A program made the position numbers and the translations under genes. A stretch of DNA of 61,385 bases. Origin: JAJFUG01 sp964473155 (GTDB lineage: Bacteria > Gemmatimonadota > Glassbacteria > GWA2-58-10). Where the stretch lies: positions 1-61,385 of the forward strand of contig CAYYNT010000021.1 in NCBI GenBank assembly GCA_964473155.1. The letters are read 5' to 3'. Below the pieces are notes generated by a model. The model ran no database searches. It had not been told where the DNA came from and saw only the letters and a list, made by a program, of their open reading frames with translations. Positions 8,800 to 17,447 of the stretch are shown in pieces (the first letter of the stretch is position 1; every line of letters begins with the position of its first letter).

Positions 8800-10527
8800 A
8801 TGTTCCAGACTCTCAGGCTTACAGACTACGTCCTTTTCGACCGGCTGGACATGGAATTCGGTCCGGGACTGACTGTCATTTCCGGTGAAACAGGGGCCGG
8901 TAAATCGATACTGCTTGGCGCTCTCGACCTTCTTTTAGGCGGCGAGGCGGCCCCGGAAATGGTTCGCGCCGGCGCCGAGCGTGCCGTGGCCGAGGGTCTG
9001 TTCATTCTGACCGCTGAAACCCGCACCCGTCTGGCGGAATCCGTGTTCTCGGGGGAAGACCCGGGAGAGGAACTGGTGTTGCGCCGGGAGATAGCGTCCG
9101 GGGGCCGCAGCCGCTCATTTGTCAACGGGGCCATGGCCAACCTTCAGATGCTGCGCGCCCTGGGCGAGGAACTGGTTCAGATTCACGGTCAGTCCGACAA
9201 CCGTCTGCTTGTGAGGCAGTCGCAGCAGCTCGAGTTGCTGGACGCTTTCGGCGCTCTGGAAGGACGGCGCGCCGGGTTTTCCCGGCTGCTGGCCCGCAGC
9301 CGTCAGGCCGCCCGCCGCCTGGAAAGCCTCGAAGCCGCACGGACTGAGTTCAACAGGGAGCAGGAGCTACTGCGGTTCCAGCTTCAGGAAATCGACGCCG
9401 CGGCGCTCCACGCCGGGGAGGATGACGAGTTGCAGGAGGAATTGAGCCTGCACGAGAACGCCGAGAAGATTTCCGAGGCGCTGGCTTTTATACTCAAGGT
9501 GCTGGAGGGTGACTCGACCGGCGGGTATGGACCGGAGGAGGGGGCCTCCCCGGTGATCGACAGTCTGGATGCCCTGCACCGTCAGATGGAGCACCTGACA
9601 GCCCTGACCCAGCGCGCCAGGCCCCTGGCCGAGCAGTTGGACAGCGCACGCTATACCCTGGACGATCTCGTCCGCTCCCTGCGCGAGCTGGCTCAGGGGC
9701 TGGACCACGATCCGCAGCGCCTGAACGATCTCCGGGCGCGTAAGGATATGCTTTACATGCTCAAGAAAAAGTATGGGCCGTCCCTGGAGGACGTGCTGGC
9801 GCACAGAGAACGGGTGGCCGGCCGCCTGGAACAGGCGGGGCGGGACGACAGCGAACTGGAATCACTGAGGGGCGAGACGGCCTCTCTCCAGGCCGGGCTT
9901 GCGGTTCTGGCAGCGGAGCTTACCGCCGCGCGAAGGGAATGCGCCGTGCGGATGGAGACGGAAGTCCAGAAGAAACTGAGCGGTCTCTCCATGTCCGGGG
10001 CCAGGTTCAGCGTGCAGTTCGAGCCGTTGGAGGGAGAGGATGGCCGCCCCGGTTACTTGACCAGCGGAGCGGACCGCGTTACTTTTCTGCTTGCCGCCAA
10101 TCCCGGGACGCCTTTGCTCCCGCTGTCGAGGGTGGCCTCGGGTGGTGAGCTTTCACGCGTGATGTTAGCCATAGAAAGTGTTCTGGCGGACACAGAATTG
10201 CCCTCGACCATGATTTTCGACGAGGTCGACAGCGGTATCGGCGGCCAGGTGGGACGGGCGGTGGGAGAGTACCTGGCGTCGATCGCCGGACGGCATCAGG
10301 TGCTGGTTGTAACCCATCTGGCCCAGATTGCCCGTTGCGCCGATGACCATCTGGTGGTGGAGAAAACAGCCCGTGACGGGCGCGTAGAAACCATGGTGCG
10401 CAGGCTGTCCGGGGCTGAAAGACCGGCTGAGATCGCCCGCATGATGGGTGGAGACATGGACAGCGAGCTTTCACTGGCGCACGCCAGGCAGATGCTGGAA
10501 CGACAGGAGCGCAAAAATGGCGACTGA
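8800..10527 (+). CDS. recN: DNA repair protein RecN
   Basis: SMC-like ATPase that acts early at double-strand breaks. The 575-residue protein has Walker A GETGAGKS (residues 29-36), a long central coiled coil, the ABC signature LSRVASGGELSRVMLA and Walker B with TMIFDEVDSGIGG. Length is typical. The gene starts 7 nt after the nadK stop, so it is in the same operon. Its 3' end overlaps the next gene by 11 nt. Confidence 0.96.
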   Translation: MFQTLRLTDYVLFDRLDMEFGPGLTVISGETGAGKSILLGALDLLLGGEAAPEMVRAGAERAVAEGLFILTAETRTRLAESVFSGEDPGEELVLRREIASGGRSRSFVNGAMANLQMLRALGEELVQIHGQSDNRLLVRQSQQLELLDAFGALEGRRAGFSRLLARSRQAARRLESLEAARTEFNREQELLRFQLQEIDAAALHAGEDDELQEELSLHENAEKISEALAFILKVLEGDSTGGYGPEEGASPVIDSLDALHRQMEHLTALTQRARPLAEQLDSARYTLDDLVRSLRELAQGLDHDPQRLNDLRARKDMLYMLKKKYGPSLEDVLAHRERVAGRLEQAGRDDSELESLRGETASLQAGLAVLAAELTAARRECAVRMETEVQKKLSGLSMSGARFSVQFEPLEGEDGRPGYLTSGADRVTFLLAANPGTPLLPLSRVASGGELSRVMLAIESVLADTELPSTMIFDEVDSGIGGQVGRAVGEYLASIAGRHQVLVVTHLAQIARCADDHLVVEKTARDGRVETMVRRLSGAERPAEIARMMGGDMDSELSLAHARQMLERQERKNGD

Positions 10528-11218
10528 AAACAGCAACCGCAGTCTGCCGCGAAAAATGCCCATTCCCTACACCCGGATACGGGAGCTGAATATCTGGACG
10601 CTCTCGAATTTCCTCTCGATTCTCCGTGTGCTGTTCCTCCCGTTGATCTACTGGGGGCTTTTCAGCCGGAGCGAGACAGGGCAGTGGATGGCGGTGGCCC
10701 TGATGTTAGCCGCGGTGGCCACCGATGTGCTCGACGGCTGGATCGCCAGGCTCAGGCGCACGATCAGCAGTTTCGGGAAGATCATCGATCCGCTGGCGGA
10801 CAAGGTCTGCCTGGGTGCAATAATGCTGTTCCTCATTCAGTTGCGTGATTTCCCGGTCTGGATGCTCGGCCTGCTGGTGCTGCGCGACCTCTGGATACTG
10901 TTGGGAGGGGCGCTGCTTATCCGAAAGCATAAGATAGTTTTCCCGTCGAATATATGGGGCAAGCTCTATTCGTTCAGCGTGGCCCTGCTTATCGCGGCCT
11001 ACACCCTGTACTGGTCCTCGGCGGTCATCGACCGGCTGCAACTGGCCGTGATTCTGCTGACCGCGACCTCGGCATTCAGCTACACCAGGATGGTGTTTCT
11101 TTACCTTCGCACACATAATAAGCACCAGCGACGCGGCCGCAAGCCGCAGGACAGGGACGGCGACGGCCCGGGCGGAGAGGGCAGCCTGGCTTCTCCCGGA
11201 GCGGCGGCCCAGGTCTGA
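10517..11218 (+). CDS. pgsA: CDP-alcohol phosphatidyltransferase (PgsA-like)
   Basis: Integral membrane enzyme transferring a phosphatidyl group from CDP-diacylglycerol to an alcohol, probably glycerol 3-phosphate, giving phosphatidylglycerol phosphate. The family signature DGx2ARx8Gx3Dx3D is complete, beginning DGWIAR at residues 73-78 and ending in the aspartates of IIDPLAD. Several hydrophobic helices follow, then a polar tail of about 30 residues rich in Arg, Gly and Asp. The ATG at 10517 lies within recN. The acceptor alcohol is inferred, so the symbol is provisional. Confidence 0.8.
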   Translation: MATENSNRSLPRKMPIPYTRIRELNIWTLSNFLSILRVLFLPLIYWGLFSRSETGQWMAVALMLAAVATDVLDGWIARLRRTISSFGKIIDPLADKVCLGAIMLFLIQLRDFPVWMLGLLVLRDLWILLGGALLIRKHKIVFPSNIWGKLYSFSVALLIAAYTLYWSSAVIDRLQLAVILLTATSAFSYTRMVFLYLRTHNKHQRRGRKPQDRDGDGPGGEGSLASPGAAAQV

Positions 11219-11236
11219 AAGATATAAGGGGGAAAA

Positions 11237-11719
11237 ATGACACTGATTCCGGTGAGAATGAATCTTCCAGCCGAAAGTAACATCATTGTAGGCCAGTCGC
11301 ATTTTATCAAGACAGTCGAAGACCTCTATGAAACCCTGGTCTGCAGCGGCCCGTCGATCAAGTTCGGCGTTGCGTTCTGCGAGGCGAGCGGCGACCGCCT
11401 GGTGCGCTGGGACGGCAATGACCGCGAGCTGACCGAAGCCGTGGTGGAGAATGCCCGCAACATAGCCGCGGGTCACGTGTTCGTGGTGCTGATCCGCCAC
11501 GCCTACCCGATCAACGTGCTGAACGCGATCAAGGCCTGCCCGGAGGTCTGCCGGATTTTCTGCGCCACGGCCAACCCGCTCGAGGTGATCGTGATCGAGC
11601 GCGAGCAGGGAAGGGGAGTGATAGGGATAATCGACGGTCTGATGCCTTTAGGCGTGGAGGACGAGGCCGGACAGATAGCGAGGAAGGAACTGTTAAGGTT
11701 AATAGGATATAAGCGTTGA
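11237..11719 (+). CDS. Adenosine-specific kinase family protein (PF04008)
   Basis: A 160-residue protein matching the small adenosine-specific kinase / DUF355 family known from archaea and some bacteria. Recognisable segments are GQSHFIKTVEDLYE, KFGVAFCEASG, GHVFVVLIRHAYPINVLNAIK and the glycine-rich GRGVIGIIDG. It starts 18 nt after the pgsA stop with a GGGGG just upstream and is likely the last gene of the rny operon. Biochemical activity for the family rests on very few characterised members, so the function here is tentative. A TTGACA overlaps its stop codon, but the TATAAT at 11744-11749 is 22 nt further on, too far for a standard promoter. Confidence 0.75.
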   Translation: MTLIPVRMNLPAESNIIVGQSHFIKTVEDLYETLVCSGPSIKFGVAFCEASGDRLVRWDGNDRELTEAVVENARNIAAGHVFVVLIRHAYPINVLNAIKACPEVCRIFCATANPLEVIVIEREQGRGVIGIIDGLMPLGVEDEAGQIARKELLRLIGYKR

Positions 11720-11808
11720 CAGTGTGGATAATGCATGTCTGATTATAATGCTTTCCCACTGCATCGGTGGCTGCCGGGAGCTTGGACATTTAAAGCAGAG
11801 AGATCGGA

Positions 11809-12474
11809 ATGGATGAAGACCATTCAACAGCCATGCTCCACAATTTCGAGGCGATCAGCGGTAATCTGAGACGCTACTATGACTGGAGTTTCAGAACTTT
11901 CAGGCCTGATAGACGGAAAAGGATTCTCGAACTCGGGTGCGGGGCCGGGCTTTATTATGAGACGATAATGTCTTGTGATCCAGAGTTGTATGTGGCGCTG
12001 GATTCTGAAAAACAGTTTCTGAGCAGAATGGAGGAGTTATCGCTTGGTAATGAAATCTGCCATGTGATACAAGGAAACATCCTTGATGAACAATTGCCGG
12101 ATATTCTCGAAGAATATCGTTTTGATTATGTTCTTCTTTTTGATGTTCTTGAACATATTGAAGACCATGAAGCGGTGCTGCGCAATATCAACCTTATTAT
12201 GCGTAAGACCGGGGATCCTTGTCTGTTTATCAAAGTCCCGGCCCTGCAATCGATTTATGGAGTAAATGACAGGTCGATAGGTCATTACAGAAGGTATAAT
12301 AAGCGCAGTCTGGTGGATCTGTTGAGCAAGTGCTCTTTCCGCATTGAAGAAATACACTATCATAATTTGCCCGGAATTATCCCTTGGTTTATTGTCGGAA
12401 AGATGTTGAAAAGAAAAATTGCCGGAACACAAGGGGAATCGAAGTTGTTTGACTTGGCGGTTCCTTTCATCTAA
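11809..12474 (+). pseudogene. AT-rich class I SAM methyltransferase, probably truncated by an in-frame stop
   Basis: The 221-residue open frame has SAM motif I ILELGCGAGLYYE, an acidic second strand ALDSE and the YVLLFDVLEHIEDH segment typical of Methyltransf_11/23 families. It ends at TAA 12472-12474 directly after VPFI. The same frame then continues for 21 sense codons to TAG at 12538-12540, encoding RMPVGLSLNCK, which resembles the conserved C-terminal PxGLSL tail of this family. The most economical reading is a nonsense substitution or a base-call error. Base composition is clearly more AT-rich than the neighbours, which suggests transfer. The substrate is unknown. Confidence 0.7.
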
Positions 12475-12639
12475 GCTGCGGAGAAATGTATTAGAATGCC
12501 GGTTGGTTTGTCTCTGAACTGCAAATGCAGAACAATGTAGTTAATGCAAGATAATTGCTTGCTGTTAGATGAAAGAATTCCCTCATATGGAGTCCGTTTT
12601 TGCGAGACAGCCTCCATATTATAAAGATAAGGCAGATTT

Positions 12640-13596
12640 CTATTTCAGCGTGTGGCTGGTCAGTTTTTTCACCACCTGCCAGGCGCCGGTGCCGATCTTG
12701 TAGGTATTCCCATCCTCATCGTAAGTGTAAAAATCGAAATCGCTGTCGTAGATTTCGGCCTGCACTATACCCACCCCGCCCTTGTAGTAGAAGCGCAGCT
12801 TGTAGGTGAGGGTCGAGATGGACTCGATGATCGAATTGGTTTCCTCCACCTCGGCTATCGGCCCCTCGTACCCGGACAGCTCATCCAGGATATTGGTCAC
12901 TTTGCGGCTTATCTCCATCCCGCCCACGCTCGCGGCGGCGGAGGATATCCAGCGGCGGCCCTTGTACAGCTCGTTGTAAAGCATCACGTAATCGTAGCTG
13001 TAGAAATAAACGTCCTCGCGGTTCTGCACCCCGTCGCTGGCCAGCGCGGTCACGCCGCTCAGAAGCAGTCCCTCGGTCGGCTCGGCGTCCAGAAGGGCCA
13101 TGCCCAGGCGTTCCAGCGGCACGTAGCGGGTCACGCCGCCCGAGCTTACCTTTGCCAGAAGGCGTTTCCCCTGCGGCGCGCCGTTGACGCTCAGCGGGAT
13201 GAAACCTCCCGTGTTGTAGCCCGACTCGATGGCTTTGAGCAGCAGCTTGTCTCCGCGCGGGGCCAGGTAGTGCACCTCCACGGTCGTGTCCGCGCCCGTG
13301 CTGAAAATATAATCCATTATGTGGATATAACGCAGGCCGTAAGCCTCATCCCCGGATATCGCCTCCGTNNNNNNNNNNNNNNNNNNNNNNNNNNNNNNNN
13401 NNNNNNNNNNNNNNNNNNNNNNNNNNNNNNNNNNNNNNNNNNNNNNNNNNNNNNNNNNNNNNNNNNNNGCCAGGGGCAGCGGGTCTATCACCCTGTCGGA
13501 GCTTATCCCGGCGGGGCCTTTGTCGTCGCCGCATCCGGTGGCCGCCAGTATCGCCAGGGCGAACGGGAGAGCGTATTTTCGCAGTGTTGTTTTCAT
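12640..13596 (-). CDS. Putative lipoprotein, interrupted by an assembly gap
   Basis: The N-terminal part (13596 back to 13469) has a lipoprotein signal peptide, MKTTLRKYALPFALAILAATGC, with lipobox AATGC. The C-terminal part (12640-13368) is a polar, aromatic-rich sequence with no family I recognise. The 100 N between them are a conventional gap of unknown true length, so joining the two halves in one frame is not proven. The start ATG overlaps the stop of the upstream subtilase (ATGA at 13596-13593), so the two are translationally coupled. It is probably an outer-membrane or periplasmic partner of that protease. Confidence 0.55.
   Translation of the reverse strand: MKTTLRKYALPFALAILAATGCGDDKGPAGISSDRVIDPLPLXXXXXXXXXXXXXXXXXXXXXXXXXXXXXXXXXXTEAISGDEAYGLRYIHIMDYIFSTGADTTVEVHYLAPRGDKLLLKAIESGYNTGGFIPLSVNGAPQGKRLLAKVSSGGVTRYVPLERLGMALLDAEPTEGLLLSGVTALASDGVQNREDVYFYSYDYVMLYNELYKGRRWISSAAASVGGMEISRKVTNILDELSGYEGPIAEVEETNSIIESISTLTYKLRFYYKGGVGIVQAEIYDSDFDFYTYDEDGNTYKIGTGAWQVVKKLTSHTLK
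13369..13468. other. Assembly gap (100 N)
   Basis: Exactly 100 undetermined bases, the usual placeholder for a scaffold join of unknown length. Everything to the left and right is linked only by scaffolding evidence, and the lipoprotein spanning it is uncertain. Confidence 0.98.
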
Positions 13597-16500
13597 TTCA
13601 GCAGCACCATCTTCCTGACCGCGCTCTGCCCGGCGGCCTGAAGGCGGTAGAAATAGATCCCGCTTGCAATGGGACGTCCCTCCGTGTCCCGGCCGTTCCA
13701 GATAACGCTGTAAGAGCCGCCGGCCTGGTCCTGGTTCACCAGTTCGATCACCCTTCGGCCCCGCAGATCGAACACGGTCAGCCGGACCGGCACGGATGAT
13801 TCAGACTCCGGGATGCGGTAGCTGATCGTGGTCGATGGATTGAACGGATTGGGATAGTTCTGCGCCAGGCTGAAAGCCCGCGGAAGGCGCGCCGCCGAGG
13901 GAGCCGCGGTTTCGCTTCCGGCCAGGGCCAGCGAGGCGGAGTACTTGTCCCGCGCGCGGGCGGCATTGGCCAGAAGGTCGGCCTCGTCATCACCCAGGAC
14001 CAGCGCCCAGGCCACTTTCACGGAATCTCCCGCCGGTATGGTCAGCGGCCCGGCGGCCAGGAGCTGGCTCCAGTCGTCCAGTGAATCGGTGGCGGCGTGG
14101 TTCGTTCCGCCAGACAGGAAGCCGAACGCCACCCGGTCCGAGTATCCGGAATGAATATACTGTGAGTTGCGTATCGCCCGATGGCCGCTGACAGTCTGGT
14201 CCGAGACCAGTGTCAGTCCGCCGCAGCCGAATTCCGGGAATGTGGGGCTGAGCATGTAGCCGGTCTTGAGCGCGCCGTTCCATCTGACAATGTCGCGCGT
14301 GGGGATGGAGTCCGGGATGTCCCAGTCGGCGTAGACCCCGATGTAGAAGCTGCGCAGTTCGGCGGAGTGCGGGTTATGGACCGTGTATTCGAGTATGGCG
14401 TACTTGTTGTCCGGGCTGTTGCGCCAGACCAGGCTGGTCTGTCTGATTTTCACTCCGATCGCATTGAGTCCGCCGCGGGTTTTTTCCTGCAGGTAGCCGA
14501 CACCCGCCTGATCCGCGCGCGGGGAACCCTCGATCAGCTTGAGCGGCCCGCCCGGCGCCGGGGAGAAATCGAAATCCGCTATGCCGTCCGATACGCGCAG
14601 CGAGCTGGTGCCTATCACCAGCGCCCCCCGGTAGAGCATCGTATAGGGAGCGCCGTGCGGGTAGCGCAGGGCCGCGCCTGCGCCGGTAAGCCCGATATGG
14701 CCGCCGAACTGGCCGTAGTTGGTGAACCCGAAACTGAAAGTCCCGTTGTCGTGCAGGGCCACCCCCTCCACGGCCGGGGCGATTGTAAGGCTCACCTGCA
14801 CGGTCTTGAGCAGCGCGCCGCCGGAGTACAGGTCGAGGTAGAACACCACCTGGCCTCCCGCCGGGGCGTCCGGAAGGATGCTGAACCGGAACGGGTCATC
14901 CTGGTTGACCGCACCGCCCAGGATCGGGATGTCGCCATAGGCTGCCGTGCTGTCCAGGAAAAGGATGCCCCCGCTGCTGCTGCGAATCCTGCCGGTGACT
15001 CCCGCCGCCGTGCTGCCGGAGTTGTAGACCGGCACGCGCAGAATTATCTCCTCGCCCTGTTCCAGATAGCCGTTGCCGTTGCCCGCCTGGCTGTCATCCG
15101 CCTCCACCCGTTTGGTGAACAGGACCGGGTGGTCCGGGACGCTCAGACGGGCGAAAATGCTGTCCGGGTTTATGATACCGTAGCCCAGGGCATAGTCCGG
15201 TCCCGGAAGGCCGGCATCCGTGGCGGTCTCCACGATCAGCCCCTTGATCTCGTCCGGGGTGAGCGTGGGGTCGGCCTGCCGCATCAGGGCGATTATTCCC
15301 GAGACATAGGGGGCCGAATAGCTGGTGCCGTTCTGGAATTCGACAATCTCGCTGCGGTCGCTGGCCACCAGGGCCGGGACCCTGTAGCCGGGGGCGCAGA
15401 TATTGGGCTTGATGCTTACCGAGTCACAGGCCGAGGGGCCGCGGCTGGAGAAGGAACAGACATTGCCGGAGGAGTCCACCGCGCCGATGGCGAAAGCGTT
15501 GACCGGGCTGGCCGCGCGGCTGCCGGGCGAGCCGATTGTCCAGGGATCCGGCCCGTCGTTCCCGCCCGAAAACACGAGCACGCTGCCCGCGGCCTCGATC
15601 CGGTCGATCAGCATCCAGAGCTTCTGCTGGCAGATGTCCTCCTGGAACTCGCCGGCCGTGCCCCAGGAATTGTTGATCACATCCGGCACATCCACCACTG
15701 TCTCCGGGTTGCCGTCCGGGTCCAGGGCCCACTGGAAAGCGGCGATCAGGTAGCTGTCCTTGGTGCTCGGGCCGCCGTCATCCGTAAGATTCTTGTTGTC
15801 GAACACCTTGGCCCCGATCCATTGCGCGTCGTAGGCCACACCCAGGCTTTTTTCTCCGGCCACGATCAGTCCGAGCACGCCGGTGCCGTGGCTCGGGGCG
15901 TTCCGGTCGTCATCGAACGGGAACGTGCTGCCCTCGACCGGATCGTACCAGCTTTCACCGGCAGTGCCTCCATTGGCTCCGCGCCATTTCGGGGCAAGCA
16001 GCGGGTGCTTGCCGTCCATGCCCTCGTCTATCACGCAGACCAGGACTCCCTTGCCGGTAAGCCCGCGGTTCCAGAGCTTTTCCAGGCCCAGTGAGCGGAT
16101 GGGGTAGGAGTACTTGCGCAGGCTGTCCGGATCGGGGAGATAGAGCGGGCGCGTGGTGTTTTTAATGGTTCTGTTGCGGGTATAGACCTGGTCGCGGGTC
16201 ATCCATTCGACTTCGTCCCGGCCGGAAAATGAGGCAAGGAATGATACTTTACCGGTAACAGCGATGCAGTTGAGGATCCAGTACGGCTGATAAGCGGTAA
16301 CATCGCCGGAGTTCATCGCCTGGTCAAGAAGCTCCAGAACTGGCGCCTGTGTTGTTTTGGCCGATTGCAGCATCGCCCCGACCACCTCGGAGTGGCGCTT
16401 TTTCTTGTCCGCCGAGGCGAGTGCCAGGCCGCGGTCTATGGCCGCCAGGTCAAGATTTTCCCGGAGATAGACAATCGCCTGGACAATGTCGTCCGGAGCG

Positions 16501-16625
16501 CGGTAAGTCAGGTCCTGGCGCAGGCTTTCAGTCATGCGCGAGGTCACCGGCTGGAAGGCGGGCAGTTGTCCCGGGCTGAAGAGACATACAAACAGAAGAC
16601 CCGTCAGTATGAGCGATTTTCGCAC
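13593..16625 (-). CDS. Secreted subtilisin-family (S8) serine peptidase with T9SS/FlgD-like C-terminal domain
   Basis: Exported protease of 1010 residues. A signal peptide (about residues 1-24) and a propeptide-like region of about 160 residues come first. The S8 domain has Asp200 in VCVIDEGMDG, His246 in SHGTGVLG, Asn319 in INNSWG and Ser435 in GTSYSAPYVSG, so the triad and oxyanion residue are present. A long region of probable beta-sandwich repeats follows. The last 88 residues start NYPNPFNPST and include the FDLRGRRV segment and a final VRKMVLLK, the pattern of type-A sorting / FlgD-Ig domains. It overlaps the downstream lipoprotein gene. Confidence 0.92.
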   Translation of the reverse strand: MRKSLILTGLLFVCLFSPGQLPAFQPVTSRMTESLRQDLTYRAPDDIVQAIVYLRENLDLAAIDRGLALASADKKKRHSEVVGAMLQSAKTTQAPVLELLDQAMNSGDVTAYQPYWILNCIAVTGKVSFLASFSGRDEVEWMTRDQVYTRNRTIKNTTRPLYLPDPDSLRKYSYPIRSLGLEKLWNRGLTGKGVLVCVIDEGMDGKHPLLAPKWRGANGGTAGESWYDPVEGSTFPFDDDRNAPSHGTGVLGLIVAGEKSLGVAYDAQWIGAKVFDNKNLTDDGGPSTKDSYLIAAFQWALDPDGNPETVVDVPDVINNSWGTAGEFQEDICQQKLWMLIDRIEAAGSVLVFSGGNDGPDPWTIGSPGSRAASPVNAFAIGAVDSSGNVCSFSSRGPSACDSVSIKPNICAPGYRVPALVASDRSEIVEFQNGTSYSAPYVSGIIALMRQADPTLTPDEIKGLIVETATDAGLPGPDYALGYGIINPDSIFARLSVPDHPVLFTKRVEADDSQAGNGNGYLEQGEEIILRVPVYNSGSTAAGVTGRIRSSSGGILFLDSTAAYGDIPILGGAVNQDDPFRFSILPDAPAGGQVVFYLDLYSGGALLKTVQVSLTIAPAVEGVALHDNGTFSFGFTNYGQFGGHIGLTGAGAALRYPHGAPYTMLYRGALVIGTSSLRVSDGIADFDFSPAPGGPLKLIEGSPRADQAGVGYLQEKTRGGLNAIGVKIRQTSLVWRNSPDNKYAILEYTVHNPHSAELRSFYIGVYADWDIPDSIPTRDIVRWNGALKTGYMLSPTFPEFGCGGLTLVSDQTVSGHRAIRNSQYIHSGYSDRVAFGFLSGGTNHAATDSLDDWSQLLAAGPLTIPAGDSVKVAWALVLGDDEADLLANAARARDKYSASLALAGSETAAPSAARLPRAFSLAQNYPNPFNPSTTISYRIPESESSVPVRLTVFDLRGRRVIELVNQDQAGGSYSVIWNGRDTEGRPIASGIYFYRLQAAGQSAVRKMVLLK

Positions 16626-16669
16626 TTTACTGTTACTCCCCAGGTTTCAGAATGGTGGTTGAGGGCGAA

Positions 16670-16697
16670 AGATAACAGACCGAAATGCAAAAAGCAA
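16670..16697 (-). promoter_or_regulatory. Candidate promoter for the subtilase-lipoprotein operon
   Basis: On the minus strand TTGCTT (16697-16692) and TTATCT (16675-16670) are 16 nt apart, about 45 nt upstream of the subtilase start. It is a weak match, back to back with the macro-domain promoter. Confidence 0.3.
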
Positions 16698-16715
16698 GCC
16701 ATGAAACCGGCGCTT

Positions 16716-16744
16716 TTGACAGGCAGGAGTGGAAACGGTATTAT
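16716..16744 (+). promoter_or_regulatory. Strong sigma-70-type promoter for the macro-domain gene
   Basis: A perfect TTGACA (16716-16721), a 17-nt spacer and TATTAT (16739-16744), placed 43 nt before the preferred start codon. It is the best housekeeping promoter match in the window. Confidence 0.6.
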
Positions 16745-16787
16745 GGTTGCATGATTGATAATCCGATCCTTCTTTCGGGAGGAAGAT

Positions 16788-17315
16788 ATGGAACGCGCTT
16801 TTGGTTCAACCAGGCTGCATCTGGCGCAGGGCGATATCACCGCCCTCAGCGTGGATGCGATCGTGAATCCGGCCAACAGTTCGCTGATCCTTGGCGGCGG
16901 GGTGGCCGGAGCAATCCGCCGTGCGGGCGGGGAGAGCATCCAGCGCGAGTGCGACGCTATCGGCGGGATGCCGGTGGGGACCGCGGTAATCACCGGTGGA
17001 GGAAAACTGAAGGCTCGATATGTGATCCACGCCGTGGGACCGCGGATGGGCGAGGGGGATGAGGATTACAAGCTGACAGGCGCCACGCTGAGCGCGCTGA
17101 AGCTGGCGGACCTCCGCGGACTTTGTTCTGTCGCCCTCCCGGCGATCTCCACCGGTGTTTTCGGTTTCCCGATGGAGCGCGCCGCGCGATTGATGCTCCT
17201 GGCCGCGGCGGATTATCTGTCAAAGGGAGAGCATTCTCTCAGGGAAGTTACTTTCTGCCTGTTCGACCGCGAAGCGCTGGAAGTGTTTGAAAAAGCTCTG
17301 GTTAAACTGAAATAA
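16788..17315 (+). CDS. Macro-domain protein (ADP-ribose / O-acetyl-ADP-ribose hydrolase family)
   Basis: A single macro domain of 175 residues. GDITALSVDAIVNPANSSLILGGG, GGMPVGTAVITGGGKL, VIHAVGP and the second binding loop ALPAISTGVFGFPMERAA define the ADP-ribose pocket. The conserved Asn of NPAN is present, compatible with deacylation of O-acetyl-ADP-ribose or removal of ADP-ribose from proteins or nucleic acids. The frame is open upstream to 16755, but the ATG at 16788 has GGGAGG 5-6 nt before it. It appears to be transcribed alone from its own promoter. The exact substrate cannot be read. Confidence 0.88.
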   Translation: MERAFGSTRLHLAQGDITALSVDAIVNPANSSLILGGGVAGAIRRAGGESIQRECDAIGGMPVGTAVITGGGKLKARYVIHAVGPRMGEGDEDYKLTGATLSALKLADLRGLCSVALPAISTGVFGFPMERAARLMLLAAADYLSKGEHSLREVTFCLFDREALEVFEKALVKLK

Positions 17316-17346
17316 TGAGTTATTCCCGAAATAATTGTTTCATCCC

Positions 17347-17374
17347 TTGACCGCTGCTGTTAGATTAATAGTTT
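17347..17374 (+). promoter_or_regulatory. Candidate promoter for the GlnR-like regulator
   Basis: TTGACC (17347-17352) and TAGTTT (17369-17374) are separated by 16 nt, about 75 nt upstream of the regulator start codon. Moderate match. Confidence 0.4.
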
Positions 17375-17447
17375 ATCGCGCTGGCGCGGGGAGGTTCTGT
17401 TTTCGGCAGAAGCGCGCGACTGAGCGGCGTTGAAAGCGGAGAACCGG

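Noticed and set aside
11716..11749. TTGACA and TATAAT as a promoter for the 11809 methyltransferase
   Set aside because: The two boxes are 22 nt apart, outside the usual 15-19 nt.
14181..16094. 637-codon open frame on the plus strand inside the subtilase gene
   Set aside because: The opposite strand encodes a complete subtilase with all catalytic residues; this frame has the His/Val/Arg-rich composition of a shadow.
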